Part shown: positions 15,387 through 23,643 of the stretch, piece by piece | How positions within the stretch are numbered: the first letter of the stretch is position 1 | Layout: each line of letters starts with the position of its first letter | Source: JAAXHB01 sp965221635 | Lineage (GTDB): Bacteria > Actinomycetota > Acidimicrobiia > Acidimicrobiales > Aldehydirespiratoraceae | NCBI GenBank assembly: GCA_965221635.1 | Contig: OZ244902.1 | Span: 806,001-870,000, forward strand | Length of the DNA: 64,000 nt | Direction: 5' to 3' | Position numbers and translations under genes: made by a program | Notes under the pieces: generated by a model | Seen by the model: only the letters and a program-made list of their open reading frames with translations | Databases searched by the model: none | What the model was told of the DNA's origin: nothing

Positions 15387-16558
15387 CCGGCCCGGGCCGT
15401 TGCGAGCTCCTCCTGACGGGTGCGGCGCCAGATTTTGCGGGTTGCACGCACCGCCACCCACAGCACCAACGCGGTGAAGGCGATCTCGCCTGCAACGCCC
15501 ACTCGCAACGGGTCTGTGAACCAGTTGGCCACCCTGGCGGGCCATGCGGCCACGAACCTCAGGATCGGGCCCACCACGAAGTCGCCGCGGTTGAACCCGA
15601 ACTCCACCACCAGCCAAACCACCAGGTAGGCCGCGATCACCGATCGGCGTTTGATGGCGTTGGGTTCCACTTGACGCCAGCCCATCAGAAGAGCCCCGAT
15701 CACCCCGAGGACGCACAGCACACCGAGACGGTGCGGGGTGGTGTCGGCGATCCAGTTCTGAAGATCGATTTGAAGGTTGATGAACCAGTTGACGAGTGCG
15801 TTCTCGGCGGTGGGATCGTCGATGAGTTGCAGCTCCCACCAGCCGTAGTTCACCAGGTACACACCTGCCAGCACCAGCAGCACACCCGAAACGCGGTTCA
15901 CCCAACGCAAAGCGCCACGCATGCGAGCAACCACCCCGGTGCGGGCCATTGCCAACGCCAACGTGAGGAACGTGATCACCGAGCCCATGCCCACGCCGTA
16001 GGCCACGAAGTTGGCCACGCCGTCGAGGAAACCCACGTCGGTGAAGGTGGCGGTGACGCTCGCCACGAACAAGCCAATCGTGCAGGAAAGCGACACCACC
16101 GCGTAGCTCACACCGAAGGCGAACACCGAGCCGAGCCCACGACCGTCGGTGCCCCGGCTCATCTTGGGCAGGCGCAGGTTCACGGCCTTTCCGGCCAGCA
16201 TCCACAACCCGAGCGCGGCCATGGCCACGCCCACCACGATGGTGACCCAACCGATTCGGTCGAGCACCACGCTTTGGCTGAGCACCGTTTCGAACAGCAC
16301 CCCGAAAGCGCCGAACACCACGATGAACCCGGCGGTGAGGGTGAGGCTCACGGCGATGGCCCGCAACAGGTTCGACAGCATCTGACGCTGCGCCTGCGGG
16401 CCGGTTCGCTGCTCTCCCGCTCGGGTGGACGCGCCCGCTCCGTCGATGCCGAGGAAGTACGACAGGTAGGCGGGAAGCAGCGCGAACCCGCAAGGATTGA
16501 ACGCCGCTATGAGACCCAGCGAATACGGAAAGGCAAGTGCAAGTTCCACGCCCGCCAT
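15383..16558 (-). CDS. ccdA: Cytochrome c biogenesis thiol-disulfide transporter, CcdA/DsbD-like
   Basis: 391-residue polytopic membrane protein moving reducing equivalents across the membrane for cytochrome c and other extracytoplasmic thiols. The two redox cysteines sit in helices 1 and 4: FNPCGFALLPAYL (Cys23) and SLSCTIGLFVA (Cys159). The first ~220 residues are the usual six-helix CcdA core; the C-terminal ~160 residues add about three more helices of unknown role. It follows the TlpA-like gene by 95 bp on the same strand, the expected electron-donor/acceptor pair, and fits the need to mature the cytochrome c domain of CtaC. Confidence 0.9.
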   Translation of the reverse strand: MAGVELALAFPYSLGLIAAFNPCGFALLPAYLSYFLGIDGAGASTRAGEQRTGPQAQRQMLSNLLRAIAVSLTLTAGFIVVFGAFGVLFETVLSQSVVLDRIGWVTIVVGVAMAALGLWMLAGKAVNLRLPKMSRGTDGRGLGSVFAFGVSYAVVSLSCTIGLFVASVTATFTDVGFLDGVANFVAYGVGMGSVITFLTLALAMARTGVVARMRGALRWVNRVSGVLLVLAGVYLVNYGWWELQLIDDPTAENALVNWFINLQIDLQNWIADTTPHRLGVLCVLGVIGALLMGWRQVEPNAIKRRSVIAAYLVVWLVVEFGFNRGDFVVGPILRFVAAWPARVANWFTDPLRVGVAGEIAFTALVLWVAVRATRKIWRRTRQEELATARAG

Positions 16559-16653
16559 TCTTGCCCAAGCTCAGGCCGTTCGGGGCGACCCGAACCGGTC
16601 AGCGGCCCAACCGAGGAAGCCGGGGCCGCACCACCGCCTGCGCCGAGAGCTCC

Positions 16654-17208
16654 TCAGGGTGTGATCTTGTTGATTCGCTCCTGCAGGCCCTCGGCGTTTA
16701 GGGCGCCTGAGAACACCTCCACCAGCGCGCCGTTGTGGTCGAAGAACGCAGTTGTGGGCATTCCGAGACTTTCGGTGGCCTTGTACACCTCCAGTCGGGG
16801 ATCCCAGCCCGTGGGGTAGGTGACGCCGGTCTTGGACACCAGTTCCACCGCGGCATCGGGCTGTTCGTCGATCGACAGTCCCAGAAAACCGACCTCGTCG
16901 CCGAGTTGTTGGTGGACGGCCTCGAACTCGGGCATCTCGCGCTGGCAAGGCGCGCACCAAGCCGCAAAGAAGTTCACAACCAGCGGCCTGCCGAAATAGT
17001 CACCCAAGCTGCGCTCAGTGCCGTCATCAAGCCCACCGTCATGAAGCAATGTGAACGTGAGCCCGCCGAGAGATGCCTGCGTGACGGGCTCGGGGGAGGC
17101 ATCGAGCGGATCGGACGGGTCGGTGCTCGAACATCCCGAGGCCGCCGAGGCGAACGCCAGGCACACTGCGATCACACCGGCGGTGAACCTGCCGGTTGGC
17201 CGCGTCAT
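16654..17208 (-). CDS. TlpA/ResA-like thioredoxin-fold lipoprotein
   Basis: 184 residues. A lipoprotein signal (lipobox ASGC at residues 23-26) is followed by a linker and a thioredoxin-like domain with active site WCAPC (84-88) and the cis-Pro segment GMPTTAFFD. Such proteins reduce apocytochrome c or other exported thiols using electrons from CcdA, encoded just downstream. It lies 13 bp after the MBL hydrolase gene on the same strand. Exact partner protein cannot be read from sequence. Confidence 0.9.
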   Translation of the reverse strand: MTRPTGRFTAGVIAVCLAFASAASGCSSTDPSDPLDASPEPVTQASLGGLTFTLLHDGGLDDGTERSLGDYFGRPLVVNFFAAWCAPCQREMPEFEAVHQQLGDEVGFLGLSIDEQPDAAVELVSKTGVTYPTGWDPRLEVYKATESLGMPTTAFFDHNGALVEVFSGALNAEGLQERINKITP

Positions 17209-17221
17209 GGCTGGATCGGGG

Positions 17222-18517
17222 TTAGCGGAAGGCGTCGGCGCCTACTTGGAAGCGCAGCAGGCCTGAGGAGTCCCGGTGGGACTTGGCCTCGCCGATCACC
17301 CGCAGGTGCTCAAGATGGGCGAACGTTTCGCTGGCGGCCATGTCACCCCACGCTCTTGGCGAGAACAGCACCTTCATGTAGGCCTCCACCGGGGCGTTCA
17401 CCAGGTTGGGGCCCGCCGCTCGCAAGATGTCGAGCCTTTCGATGTGATGGCGGTGAATGGCCTCGGTGCGGGCCTTGAGCCCGGTGAAGGGATGGCCGTG
17501 CGCGGGCAGGCACACGCTGAGCCCCTCGAAGTCGCCCACCAGGCTCAACGAATCGAAGAACGCCGCGAGCGGATCGGCGATCTCGGTGGATCCGGCAATG
17601 TGGGGGGTGATGGTGGGCAGCACGTGATCGCCCGACAACAGCACACCCTCGGTGGGATCCCAAAGGCACAGGTGATCCACTGTGTGACCGGGAGTGTGAA
17701 CGGCGAACCAGTCACGGTCGGCCAGCTTCAGCACGGTGCCGTGGGACACGTTGACAGTGGGTGTGGGCACACGGAACTTTGAGGCGCTGCGGTGATTGTC
17801 GGTGGTGATCCACAGCCTGATCGCCTCATCGGGTGGAGGTTGACGGGGTGTGCCCCAAGGAGTGGTGCCCAGGTCGGCGAGCTTGTTCTTCCACAACTCC
17901 ACAAGCTCATCGGGGTCAAGTTCGAGCAGATCCATGTCGATCTCGTCGTTGGCGAAATCGGCGGCCCGGCTGGCCACGAACGCCGAATGAGCGACAAGTT
18001 CGGTGCCGGTTTCCTCTCGCAGCTGATGACTTCCGCCGTAATGATCGGGATGGGAGTGGGTGACAATCGTGGTGTGTACCCGTTTGAGGGGAATGTCCGC
18101 CTGCTTGAGCCGGTTCATCAGCGCATCCCAGGAAGCCTCACCGGGCAGGCCCGGATCCACCAGCGTGACGCCGGAGGCATCGCAAAGGGCGTAGCAGTTC
18201 ACGTGACCCAAACCGGGCATGTGAACCGGCAACTGCATGCGCAGCACCCCAGGGGCCACCTCGGTGACCTCGGTGGACGCAGGCTCCTGTTCCTGTTTGG
18301 TGTATCGACCCTTGGCGGGCCCGGACTGCTCGGTGCGAGAATGCGCCGAGCCGTGGGGGCCGTGATTTCCGGAGGGGGAATGCCCACTTGGGGGTTCGCC
18401 GTTTGAGGATCCCCCGCCGGATGTTTCGCCCGCGGATTCCCCGCTGTGTGCCTGGTTCACGGATGCTCCGCTCGCGGTTCCCGGACTCGCTGATGTGGAA
18501 CTTGATGCTTCGTTCAT
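17222..18517 (-). CDS. MBL-fold metallohydrolase
   Basis: About 431 residues. After a ~90-residue low-complexity Ser/Gly/His-rich N-terminus, the metallo-beta-lactamase fold begins near MQLPVHMPGLGHVNCYAL. The metal site THSHPDHYGG, the later HTPGHTVDHLCLW and the LSGDHVLP and PAHGHPF segments supply the di-metal ligands, and a C-terminal winged-helix-like domain follows. Resembles LACTB2-like hydrolases acting on thioesters or RNA ends; substrate not determinable. ATG at 18515-18517 preferred over a longer frame. Downstream of orn by 19 bp, so perhaps co-transcribed. Confidence 0.85.
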   Translation of the reverse strand: MNEASSSTSASPGTASGASVNQAHSGESAGETSGGGSSNGEPPSGHSPSGNHGPHGSAHSRTEQSGPAKGRYTKQEQEPASTEVTEVAPGVLRMQLPVHMPGLGHVNCYALCDASGVTLVDPGLPGEASWDALMNRLKQADIPLKRVHTTIVTHSHPDHYGGSHQLREETGTELVAHSAFVASRAADFANDEIDMDLLELDPDELVELWKNKLADLGTTPWGTPRQPPPDEAIRLWITTDNHRSASKFRVPTPTVNVSHGTVLKLADRDWFAVHTPGHTVDHLCLWDPTEGVLLSGDHVLPTITPHIAGSTEIADPLAAFFDSLSLVGDFEGLSVCLPAHGHPFTGLKARTEAIHRHHIERLDILRAAGPNLVNAPVEAYMKVLFSPRAWGDMAASETFAHLEHLRVIGEAKSHRDSSGLLRFQVGADAFR

Positions 18518-18536
18518 GGCTGTTGGGCTCCTGAGG

Positions 18537-19070
18537 TCAGCCGATGAATCCGGCCTGGCGATACCAGCGCAGCTCCTCGACGCTTTCGGTGATGTCATCG
18601 AGGGCTCGGTGTGTTTGCGCTTTGGTGGGCAGAGCGTCGAGCAGTTCGGGCCGCCAGCGTCGGGCGAGTTCCTTCACGGTGGACACGTCCACCGACCGGT
18701 AGTGCAGGAAGTTCTCGATCTCGGGGAGGTGCTTCAACAGGAACCTGCGGTCGGTGCCGATCGAGTTGCCGCACAACGGCACCGACCCGGCTTTGGGGAT
18801 GTGGGCCCGCAAAAAACCCAGCGTGGCCTCCCCTGCGTCGGCCAACGAAACGGTGGAAGACTCGATCAGTTCGAGCAGCCCGCTGGTGTGGTGCATCGAC
18901 CTCACAACGTCGTCCATTCCGTCGAGCACCTCCGGGGGTTGGTGGATCACCAGGTTGGGCCCGGCGGCAATGATTCGCAGTTCGTCGTCGGTGATGAGAC
19001 TGGCGATCTCCACGATGGCATGGCGATCCGGGTCGAGTCCGGTCATCTCCAAGTCCATCCAGGCGAGCAT
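18537..19070 (-). CDS. orn: Oligoribonuclease
   Basis: DEDDh 3'-5' exoribonuclease that clears 2-5 nt RNA and pGpG. 177 residues of standard length. Exo I: WMDLEMTGLDPDRHAIVEIA; Exo II: LCGNSIGTDRRFL; the RSVDVSTVKELARRW segment; and Exo III: THRALDDITESVEELRWYR with the catalytic His and Asp. Start ATG at 19068-19070, six bases from a TACCCT hexamer. Divergent from dut. Confidence 0.97.
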   Translation of the reverse strand: MLAWMDLEMTGLDPDRHAIVEIASLITDDELRIIAAGPNLVIHQPPEVLDGMDDVVRSMHHTSGLLELIESSTVSLADAGEATLGFLRAHIPKAGSVPLCGNSIGTDRRFLLKHLPEIENFLHYRSVDVSTVKELARRWRPELLDALPTKAQTHRALDDITESVEELRWYRQAGFIG

Positions 19071-19076
19071 CCGGTC

Positions 19077-19082
19077 AGGGTA
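19077..19082 (-). promoter_or_regulatory. Predicted -10 hexamer of orn (leaderless type)
   Basis: Minus-strand TACCCT exactly six bases before the orn ATG; identical hexamer and spacing to ctaA. Confidence 0.5.
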
Positions 19083-19193
19083 ACGAGGCGCCCCCGCGCC
19101 ACAGGGCGCACACCCAACCGGCGCAGACGGTGCCTGCGGTGCCTCCCCGGGCGGTGTGAGCCCAGGTCGCCGGAGCGGTGGAATCGTGGCGAC

Positions 19194-19199
19194 TACTCT
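19194..19199 (+). promoter_or_regulatory. Predicted -10 hexamer of dut (leaderless type)
   Basis: TACTCT, six bases before the dut ATG; no ribosome-binding sequence. Confidence 0.5.
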
Positions 19200-19205
19200 C
19201 GCCGA

Positions 19206-19694
19206 ATGAGTTGCGACGCCGCAGAAGGCGGCCCGTCACCGGTGGGCGCGCCCGATCCGGTGGACGTGCAGGTGCTGCGAATCGACCCGGAATTGCCGCT
19301 GCCGGCCTATGCGCGGCCCGGTGACGCAGGACTCGACCTGATCGCCCGAACAGACGTGGAGTTGGCTGCCGCAGGCGGACGAGCGCTGGTGCCCACCGGC
19401 ATCGCCTTGGCCTTGCCCGCCGGTTACGCAGGCTTCGTTCTGCCTCGCAGCGGCTTGGCGTTGAAACACGGAGTGACGTGTTTGAACACTCCCGGCCTGA
19501 TCGATTCGGGTTACCGGGGCGAACTGAAGGTTCTGCTGGTGAACACCGACCCGTCGGCGCCCTTCACGGTGACACGCGGCCAGCGCATCGCCCAGTTGGT
19601 GGTGCAGCCGGTGAGCCGCGTGAACCTCACCACGGTGACGGAACTCGACGACTCCGACCGAGGTCAACAAGGGTTCGGCTCAACCGGGAGCTAG
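19206..19694 (+). CDS. dut: dUTP diphosphatase (dUTPase)
   Basis: Homotrimeric enzyme hydrolysing dUTP to dUMP, guarding DNA from uracil and feeding dTMP synthesis. 162 residues with all five motifs: YARPGDAGLDL (1), LPRSGLALKHGV (2), GLIDSGYRGELKV (3), RGQRIAQLVVQP (4) and the C-terminal DRGQQGFGSTG (5). An upstream in-frame continuation exists but the conserved fold and the hexamer place the start at the ATG 19206; the first ~20 residues are poorly conserved. Confidence 0.97.
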   Translation: MSCDAAEGGPSPVGAPDPVDVQVLRIDPELPLPAYARPGDAGLDLIARTDVELAAAGGRALVPTGIALALPAGYAGFVLPRSGLALKHGVTCLNTPGLIDSGYRGELKVLLVNTDPSAPFTVTRGQRIAQLVVQPVSRVNLTTVTELDDSDRGQQGFGSTGS

Positions 19695-19706
19695 CACCGC
19701 CCGCGT

Positions 19707-20159
19707 CTACCTTCGAGGCGCGGGATCGGGAAACACCCGCCGCACAGATCGGTACACCTTCAGCGCTCTGCGATCGGGGGGCACGCTGATGCCCACACCG
19801 TTGCCCACGGACGCGCCGGGGGCGGATGCGCCGCGGGCGGTTTGGGTGTGACCGGTGAACCCGGCGAGGCGCTTGGCTGCATCGGCGGGCACAACCGCGC
19901 CGTCGGTGCGTCGCAGCTCCACCTGAAACACGCCTTCTTCGATCACGAAACGAGCAAGAATCGACGCGGGTTTACGCCTGGGGACTTCGGCCAGGATCGC
20001 GGTTGCGCCCTCGAGGGCTGCGCTCATCTCTTCCACCTCTGGTGTCGTCATCTCGAGACGGTCACCCATGGCGGCCACGCCCACGGTGACGAGCTTCGCG
20101 AAGGCAACTCCCACGGGCATCTTGAGCACAAGCTCCTGGGGCGAGGGGGTCTCGCTCAC
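19707..20159 (-). CDS. Hypothetical protein, distantly like RsbW-type anti-sigma ATPases
   Basis: About 150 residues from a GTG start (VSETPSPQEL). The order of elements, LVLKMPVGVAFAKLVTVG, then MGDRLEMTTPEVEEMSAALE, then an extended strand FVIEEGVFQVELRRT, recalls the HATPase_c_2 domain of SpoIIAB/RsbW. The Asn that closes the N-box in that family is not visible, so ATP binding is doubtful. The last ~40 residues are Gly/Ala-rich and unstructured. It is convergent with dut (12-bp gap) and divergent from lysC. A hypothetical call is safest. Confidence 0.5.
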   Translation of the reverse strand: MSETPSPQELVLKMPVGVAFAKLVTVGVAAMGDRLEMTTPEVEEMSAALEGATAILAEVPRRKPASILARFVIEEGVFQVELRRTDGAVVPADAAKRLAGFTGHTQTARGASAPGASVGNGVGISVPPDRRALKVYRSVRRVFPDPAPRR

Positions 20160-20232
20160 GTCAACAAGATTGCCACAAAGTCCGCTGTGGTTGATCCCAC
20201 AACCCACCCCGAAGGCGAACCGAATCGGTGGG

Positions 20233-20238
20233 TATCCT
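20233..20238 (+). promoter_or_regulatory. Predicted -10 hexamer of lysC (leaderless type)
   Basis: TATCCT, eight bases before the GTG at 20247. Confidence 0.5.
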
Positions 20239-20246
20239 GCCCTCCC

Positions 20247-21485
20247 GTGGCCCTGGTGGTGGAGAAGTTCGGTGGCACGTCGGTGGCCGACGCCTCCCGC
20301 ATCGCCGCGGTAGCCGACCATGTGATGCGCCGACGCCAACACGGCGACGAAGTGGTGCTGGTGGTGTCGGCCATGGGCTCGGAAACCGACCAGTTGTTGC
20401 GCCTCGCCGCCGAGGTGTCCTCGAACCCCCCAGAACGCGAACTCGACATGCTGATCACCGGTGGTGAGCGCAAGGCCTGCGCGCTGATGGCGATGGCCAT
20501 AAGCGCCCTCGGCACCCCCGCGGCGTCGCTCACCGGCAGCCAGGCCGGGTTTCTCACCGACGGCACCCACACCAACGCCAAGATTCTGCGCATCACACCC
20601 GACAGGGTGCGCGACTGCCTCGCCGAGGGGGTGGTGCCGATCGTGGGCGGATCCCAAGGCGTGTCGGCGGCAAGGGACGTGACCTTCTTGGGCCGTGGCG
20701 GGTCGGACACCACCGCGGTGGCGTTGGCTCACGCCATCGACGCCGACCTGTGCGAGTTGTACACCGACGTTCCCGGGGTGTTCACCGCCGATCCGCGACT
20801 GGTGGGCGACGCGTCGCTCATGAAGACAATCTCATTTGACGAGTTGTTGGAGATGACAGCCAGCGGCTGCCCCAAACCCGCCATGCGCGCAGTGGAGCTG
20901 GCCCGCACCTACGACGTGGAACTGCACGTGCGCTCGGCGTTCACCTGGGTTGGGGGCACAATCGTCACCGGAGGCAAAGCAATGGAACACGCCATCATTT
21001 CCGCGGTCACCCATGACACCAGCGAGGCGAAGATGACCGTGTCGGGGGTGGCCGACAAGCCCGGCGTGGCGGGACGGTTGTTTCGCGCCCTGGCGGATCG
21101 CGACGTGAACGTGGACATGATCGTGCAGAACGTGTCCGCCCAGGGAGTGACCGACATCAGCTTCACCGTGCCGATCAGCCAGCTGCCGGCCGCGCGCGAA
21201 GTGGTGGACGGCCTCAAGGACGTGCTGGAGGCCACCCACACCTCCGGCGACGACGACATCGCCAGGGTGAGCCTCATCGGCGCCGGAATGCAAACCAACC
21301 CCGGCGTGGCGGCCCACATGTTCGAGACCTTGGCCGCGGCGGGGATCAACATCGAGATGATCTCCACCTCGGCGATACGGATCTCGTGTGTGATCAGAGC
21401 CGCCGGCATCGAGCGGGCCGTTAACGCCTTGCACGAAGCCTTCGAGTTGCACAAGGCGCCCGAGGATCGTTCCGTTTTCGCCTAG
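20247..21485 (+). CDS. lysC: Aspartate kinase
   Basis: Phosphorylates L-aspartate, entry to Lys/Thr/Met and diaminopimelate synthesis. 412 residues from the GTG in VALVVEKFGGTSV. Kinase signature KFGGTSVADASRI; substrate loop SGRGGSDTTA-like reads LGRGGSDTTAVALA; ELYTDVPGVFTADPR follows. Two C-terminal ACT domains (about 265-335 and 345-410) suggest feedback control by Lys and/or Thr. Internal GTG/ATG candidates in such genes often give a separate regulatory beta subunit; not resolvable here. Followed by asd, a common actinobacterial pair, though asd has its own hexamer. Confidence 0.97.
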   Translation: MALVVEKFGGTSVADASRIAAVADHVMRRRQHGDEVVLVVSAMGSETDQLLRLAAEVSSNPPERELDMLITGGERKACALMAMAISALGTPAASLTGSQAGFLTDGTHTNAKILRITPDRVRDCLAEGVVPIVGGSQGVSAARDVTFLGRGGSDTTAVALAHAIDADLCELYTDVPGVFTADPRLVGDASLMKTISFDELLEMTASGCPKPAMRAVELARTYDVELHVRSAFTWVGGTIVTGGKAMEHAIISAVTHDTSEAKMTVSGVADKPGVAGRLFRALADRDVNVDMIVQNVSAQGVTDISFTVPISQLPAAREVVDGLKDVLEATHTSGDDDIARVSLIGAGMQTNPGVAAHMFETLAAAGINIEMISTSAIRISCVIRAAGIERAVNALHEAFELHKAPEDRSVFA

Positions 21486-21526
21486 CCAAACGGGCCCGCC
21501 CGCTGCGTTTGCGGGCAACAGCTTTC

Positions 21527-21559
21527 GGGGTGTGGCAGGGGTGTGGCAGGGGTGTGGCA
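21527..21559. repeat. Three exact 11-bp tandem repeats upstream of asd
   Basis: Unit GGGGTGTGGCA repeated three times without change, about one helical turn each, 25 bp upstream of the asd -10 hexamer. Could be an operator array or replication slippage. Confidence 0.8.
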
Positions 21560-21584
21560 GGGCCGTGAATGCGGGGCGCAGCGT

Positions 21585-21590
21585 TAGCCT
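21585..21590 (+). promoter_or_regulatory. Predicted -10 hexamer of asd (leaderless type)
   Basis: TAGCCT, seven bases before the asd ATG at 21598. Confidence 0.5.
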
Positions 21591-21597
21591 GCCGGCC

Positions 21598-22626
21598 ATG
21601 CGAGTCGGAGTGGTGGGCGCCACCGGACAGGTCGGCGCGGTGATGCTTTCGCTTCTTGCCGAGCGGCAGTTTCCGGTGGACGAGTTGCGTTTGTTCGCGT
21701 CGGCGCGTTCGGCCGGCAAGACGTTGGAGTTCAACGGGCGCCTGATCGAGGTGGAGGACGCCGACACCGCCGACTACACGGGCCTCGACTTTTGCCTCTT
21801 CTCCGCGGGGGCCGACACCAGTCGCCGGTTGGCACCCAAGGTGGCGTCCGCGGGCGCCGTGGTGATCGACAACTCCTCGGCGTGGCGCGCCGACGACGAC
21901 GTGCCCCTCGTGGTGCCCGAGGTGAACGCCCACACGCTCAAGCACCTTCCGCGGGGGATCGTGGCCAACCCGAACTGCACGACGATGGTGGCGATGCCTC
22001 CACTTCATTTGCTCAACCTGGAGGCAGGACTGCTTGCCATGGTGGTGTCCACCTACCAGGCGGTGTCCGGAGCGGGCCTCGCCGGGGTTGCCGAACTCGA
22101 CGAACAAACCCAGAAGGTGGCAGGCAACGGCCCCGAGCTCACCCATGACGGCTCGGCGTTGGGGTTGCAGGCCGGTGGCGCGTTCTGCGAACCGATCGCG
22201 TTCAACGTGGTGCCACTCGCGGGTTCGCTCACCGATGACGGCTCGGGCGAAACCAACGAGGAGCAGAAGCTCGTGCACGAGAGTCGCAAGATCCTGGGGC
22301 TGCCCGATCTGGCGGTTGCGGGAACTTGCGTGAGGGTGCCGGTGTACTGCGGGCATTCGCTTTCGATCAGCGCCGGCTTCGAGCGTGAGATCTCACCCGA
22401 GCGTGCCACCGAGGTGCTCGCCGACGCTGCAGGGGTGGTGCTCGCGGATGTGCCCACCCCCCTGAAAGCCGCGGGCATCGATCCGAGCATTGTTGGGCGA
22501 ATCCGGCGCGACCCCACCCGGCGCCACGGACTGTCGTTGTTCGTTTCGGGCGACAACCTCAGAAAGGGTGCGGCTCTCAACACCATCCAGATCGCGGAGG
22601 TCATGATCAGCCAAGGCTTGCTGTAG
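21598..22626 (+). CDS. asd: Aspartate-semialdehyde dehydrogenase
   Basis: NADPH enzyme reducing aspartyl phosphate from LysC to the semialdehyde. 342 residues. Nucleotide loop VGVVGATGQVGAVML at the N-terminus; catalytic Cys in ANPNCTTMV; substrate segments STYQAVSGAG and VPVYCGHSLSI (catalytic His), ending NLRKGAALNTIQIAE. The start is the ATG in MRVGVVGATG; a longer in-frame version would translate the 11-bp repeat array and is rejected. Confidence 0.97.
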   Translation: MRVGVVGATGQVGAVMLSLLAERQFPVDELRLFASARSAGKTLEFNGRLIEVEDADTADYTGLDFCLFSAGADTSRRLAPKVASAGAVVIDNSSAWRADDDVPLVVPEVNAHTLKHLPRGIVANPNCTTMVAMPPLHLLNLEAGLLAMVVSTYQAVSGAGLAGVAELDEQTQKVAGNGPELTHDGSALGLQAGGAFCEPIAFNVVPLAGSLTDDGSGETNEEQKLVHESRKILGLPDLAVAGTCVRVPVYCGHSLSISAGFEREISPERATEVLADAAGVVLADVPTPLKAAGIDPSIVGRIRRDPTRRHGLSLFVSGDNLRKGAALNTIQIAEVMISQGLL

Positions 22627-22712
22627 AAGCGAGCCGGTGCCGGCGGGCTTGCCGGTGCCCGACCGAGTTGAGCCCCTGAGCCCCGAATCGAACCCGTAAG
22701 CCCCGAATAGAT

Positions 22713-22742
22713 TTGACCCCTGAAAATCTTCGCCTCTAGGAT
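22713..22742 (+). promoter_or_regulatory. Sigma70-type promoter of the DUF3800-like gene
   Basis: TTGACC (22713-22718), 18-bp spacer, TAGGAT (22737-22742), 13 bases before the ATG. One of the few places here with a recognisable -35 box. Confidence 0.55.
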
Positions 22743-22755
22743 TGTTGGACAACTT

Positions 22756-23592
22756 ATGCACGTCTGCTATGTACGCGAGTCGGACCCGGTGCGCCTCGGA
22801 GAGTCCGACGACTCCGAGCGGCCATCGGTAATGGTGGTCACAGGACTGATCCTGCGGGCCGCCGCGGTGGAGCCGCTCACCAAGGACTTCATCGACATCA
22901 AGCGTGACTTCTATCCCGACACCGCGTCAAGAAACCTCGATTACATCCTCACAGAGATAAAGGGATCGAATCTGCGAGCCGGGCTGGGATCGGACAATGT
23001 TCATCTTCAGGACTACATCATCGACCTGCTCGACGAGGTTTTTGAACTGCTCGACCATTATCGGGTGCGCCTGATCGGGCGGGTTTGGATTATCGACCCG
23101 GCCAAATCCTTCAACCACACCGCCACTTATTCGTATGCGGTTCAGGACTGTTCGCGTCACTTCGATCATTTTCTGGACGAGAACAACTCACGGGGCATGT
23201 TGATGTGCGAGGCTCGCAACACTGCGTTGGACAGTCAGGCCACTCATTCGGTGTTCACCCAGATGCTGAAGACCACGGGTAACTCCATGCCCCGCCTGAT
23301 GGAGGCGCCGGTGTTGGGGCGCGCCGAGAACTACGCAGGCTTGCAGCTTTCCGAGACGCTGGCTTCGGCGGTGCTGCTGCCGGTGGCGGCCAGGGTGTTC
23401 GGCGCCGCAGAGGCGAGCGGTATCGGCGACACCGAGCAACTGGACTTGTTGCGCGCGCGTTACGCACACAGGCTTCGCAACATGGAGTACTGGTACATCG
23501 ATCACGATCACCGCCGCCGGGGCGGTTTGATCGTGCACGACACGTGGAGTCAGTTGCCTTCCAGATTGCTGCTCGCCCCGGCCAACGACTGA
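22756..23592 (+). CDS. DUF3800-like protein
   Basis: 278 residues. The start CYVRESDP, the long helical middle and the end segment AGLQLSETLASAVL follow the outline of DUF3800 proteins, a family with an RNase H-like acidic site. Two positions usually acidic differ: the Asp of the N-terminal YxDES is Arg here, and the Asp of the late LQLAD motif aligns near Glu. Base composition is visibly less GC-rich than that of neighbours, suggesting transfer. It stands alone with its own promoter. Function unknown; such genes occur as accessory or phage-defence-linked cargo. Confidence 0.65.
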   Translation: MHVCYVRESDPVRLGESDDSERPSVMVVTGLILRAAAVEPLTKDFIDIKRDFYPDTASRNLDYILTEIKGSNLRAGLGSDNVHLQDYIIDLLDEVFELLDHYRVRLIGRVWIIDPAKSFNHTATYSYAVQDCSRHFDHFLDENNSRGMLMCEARNTALDSQATHSVFTQMLKTTGNSMPRLMEAPVLGRAENYAGLQLSETLASAVLLPVAARVFGAAEASGIGDTEQLDLLRARYAHRLRNMEYWYIDHDHRRRGGLIVHDTWSQLPSRLLLAPAND

Positions 23593-23643
23593 TCCTTCGC
23601 CCGTCACGGACTGATCCCCGAGCGGCGGCGCTTCGCAGCGCTG

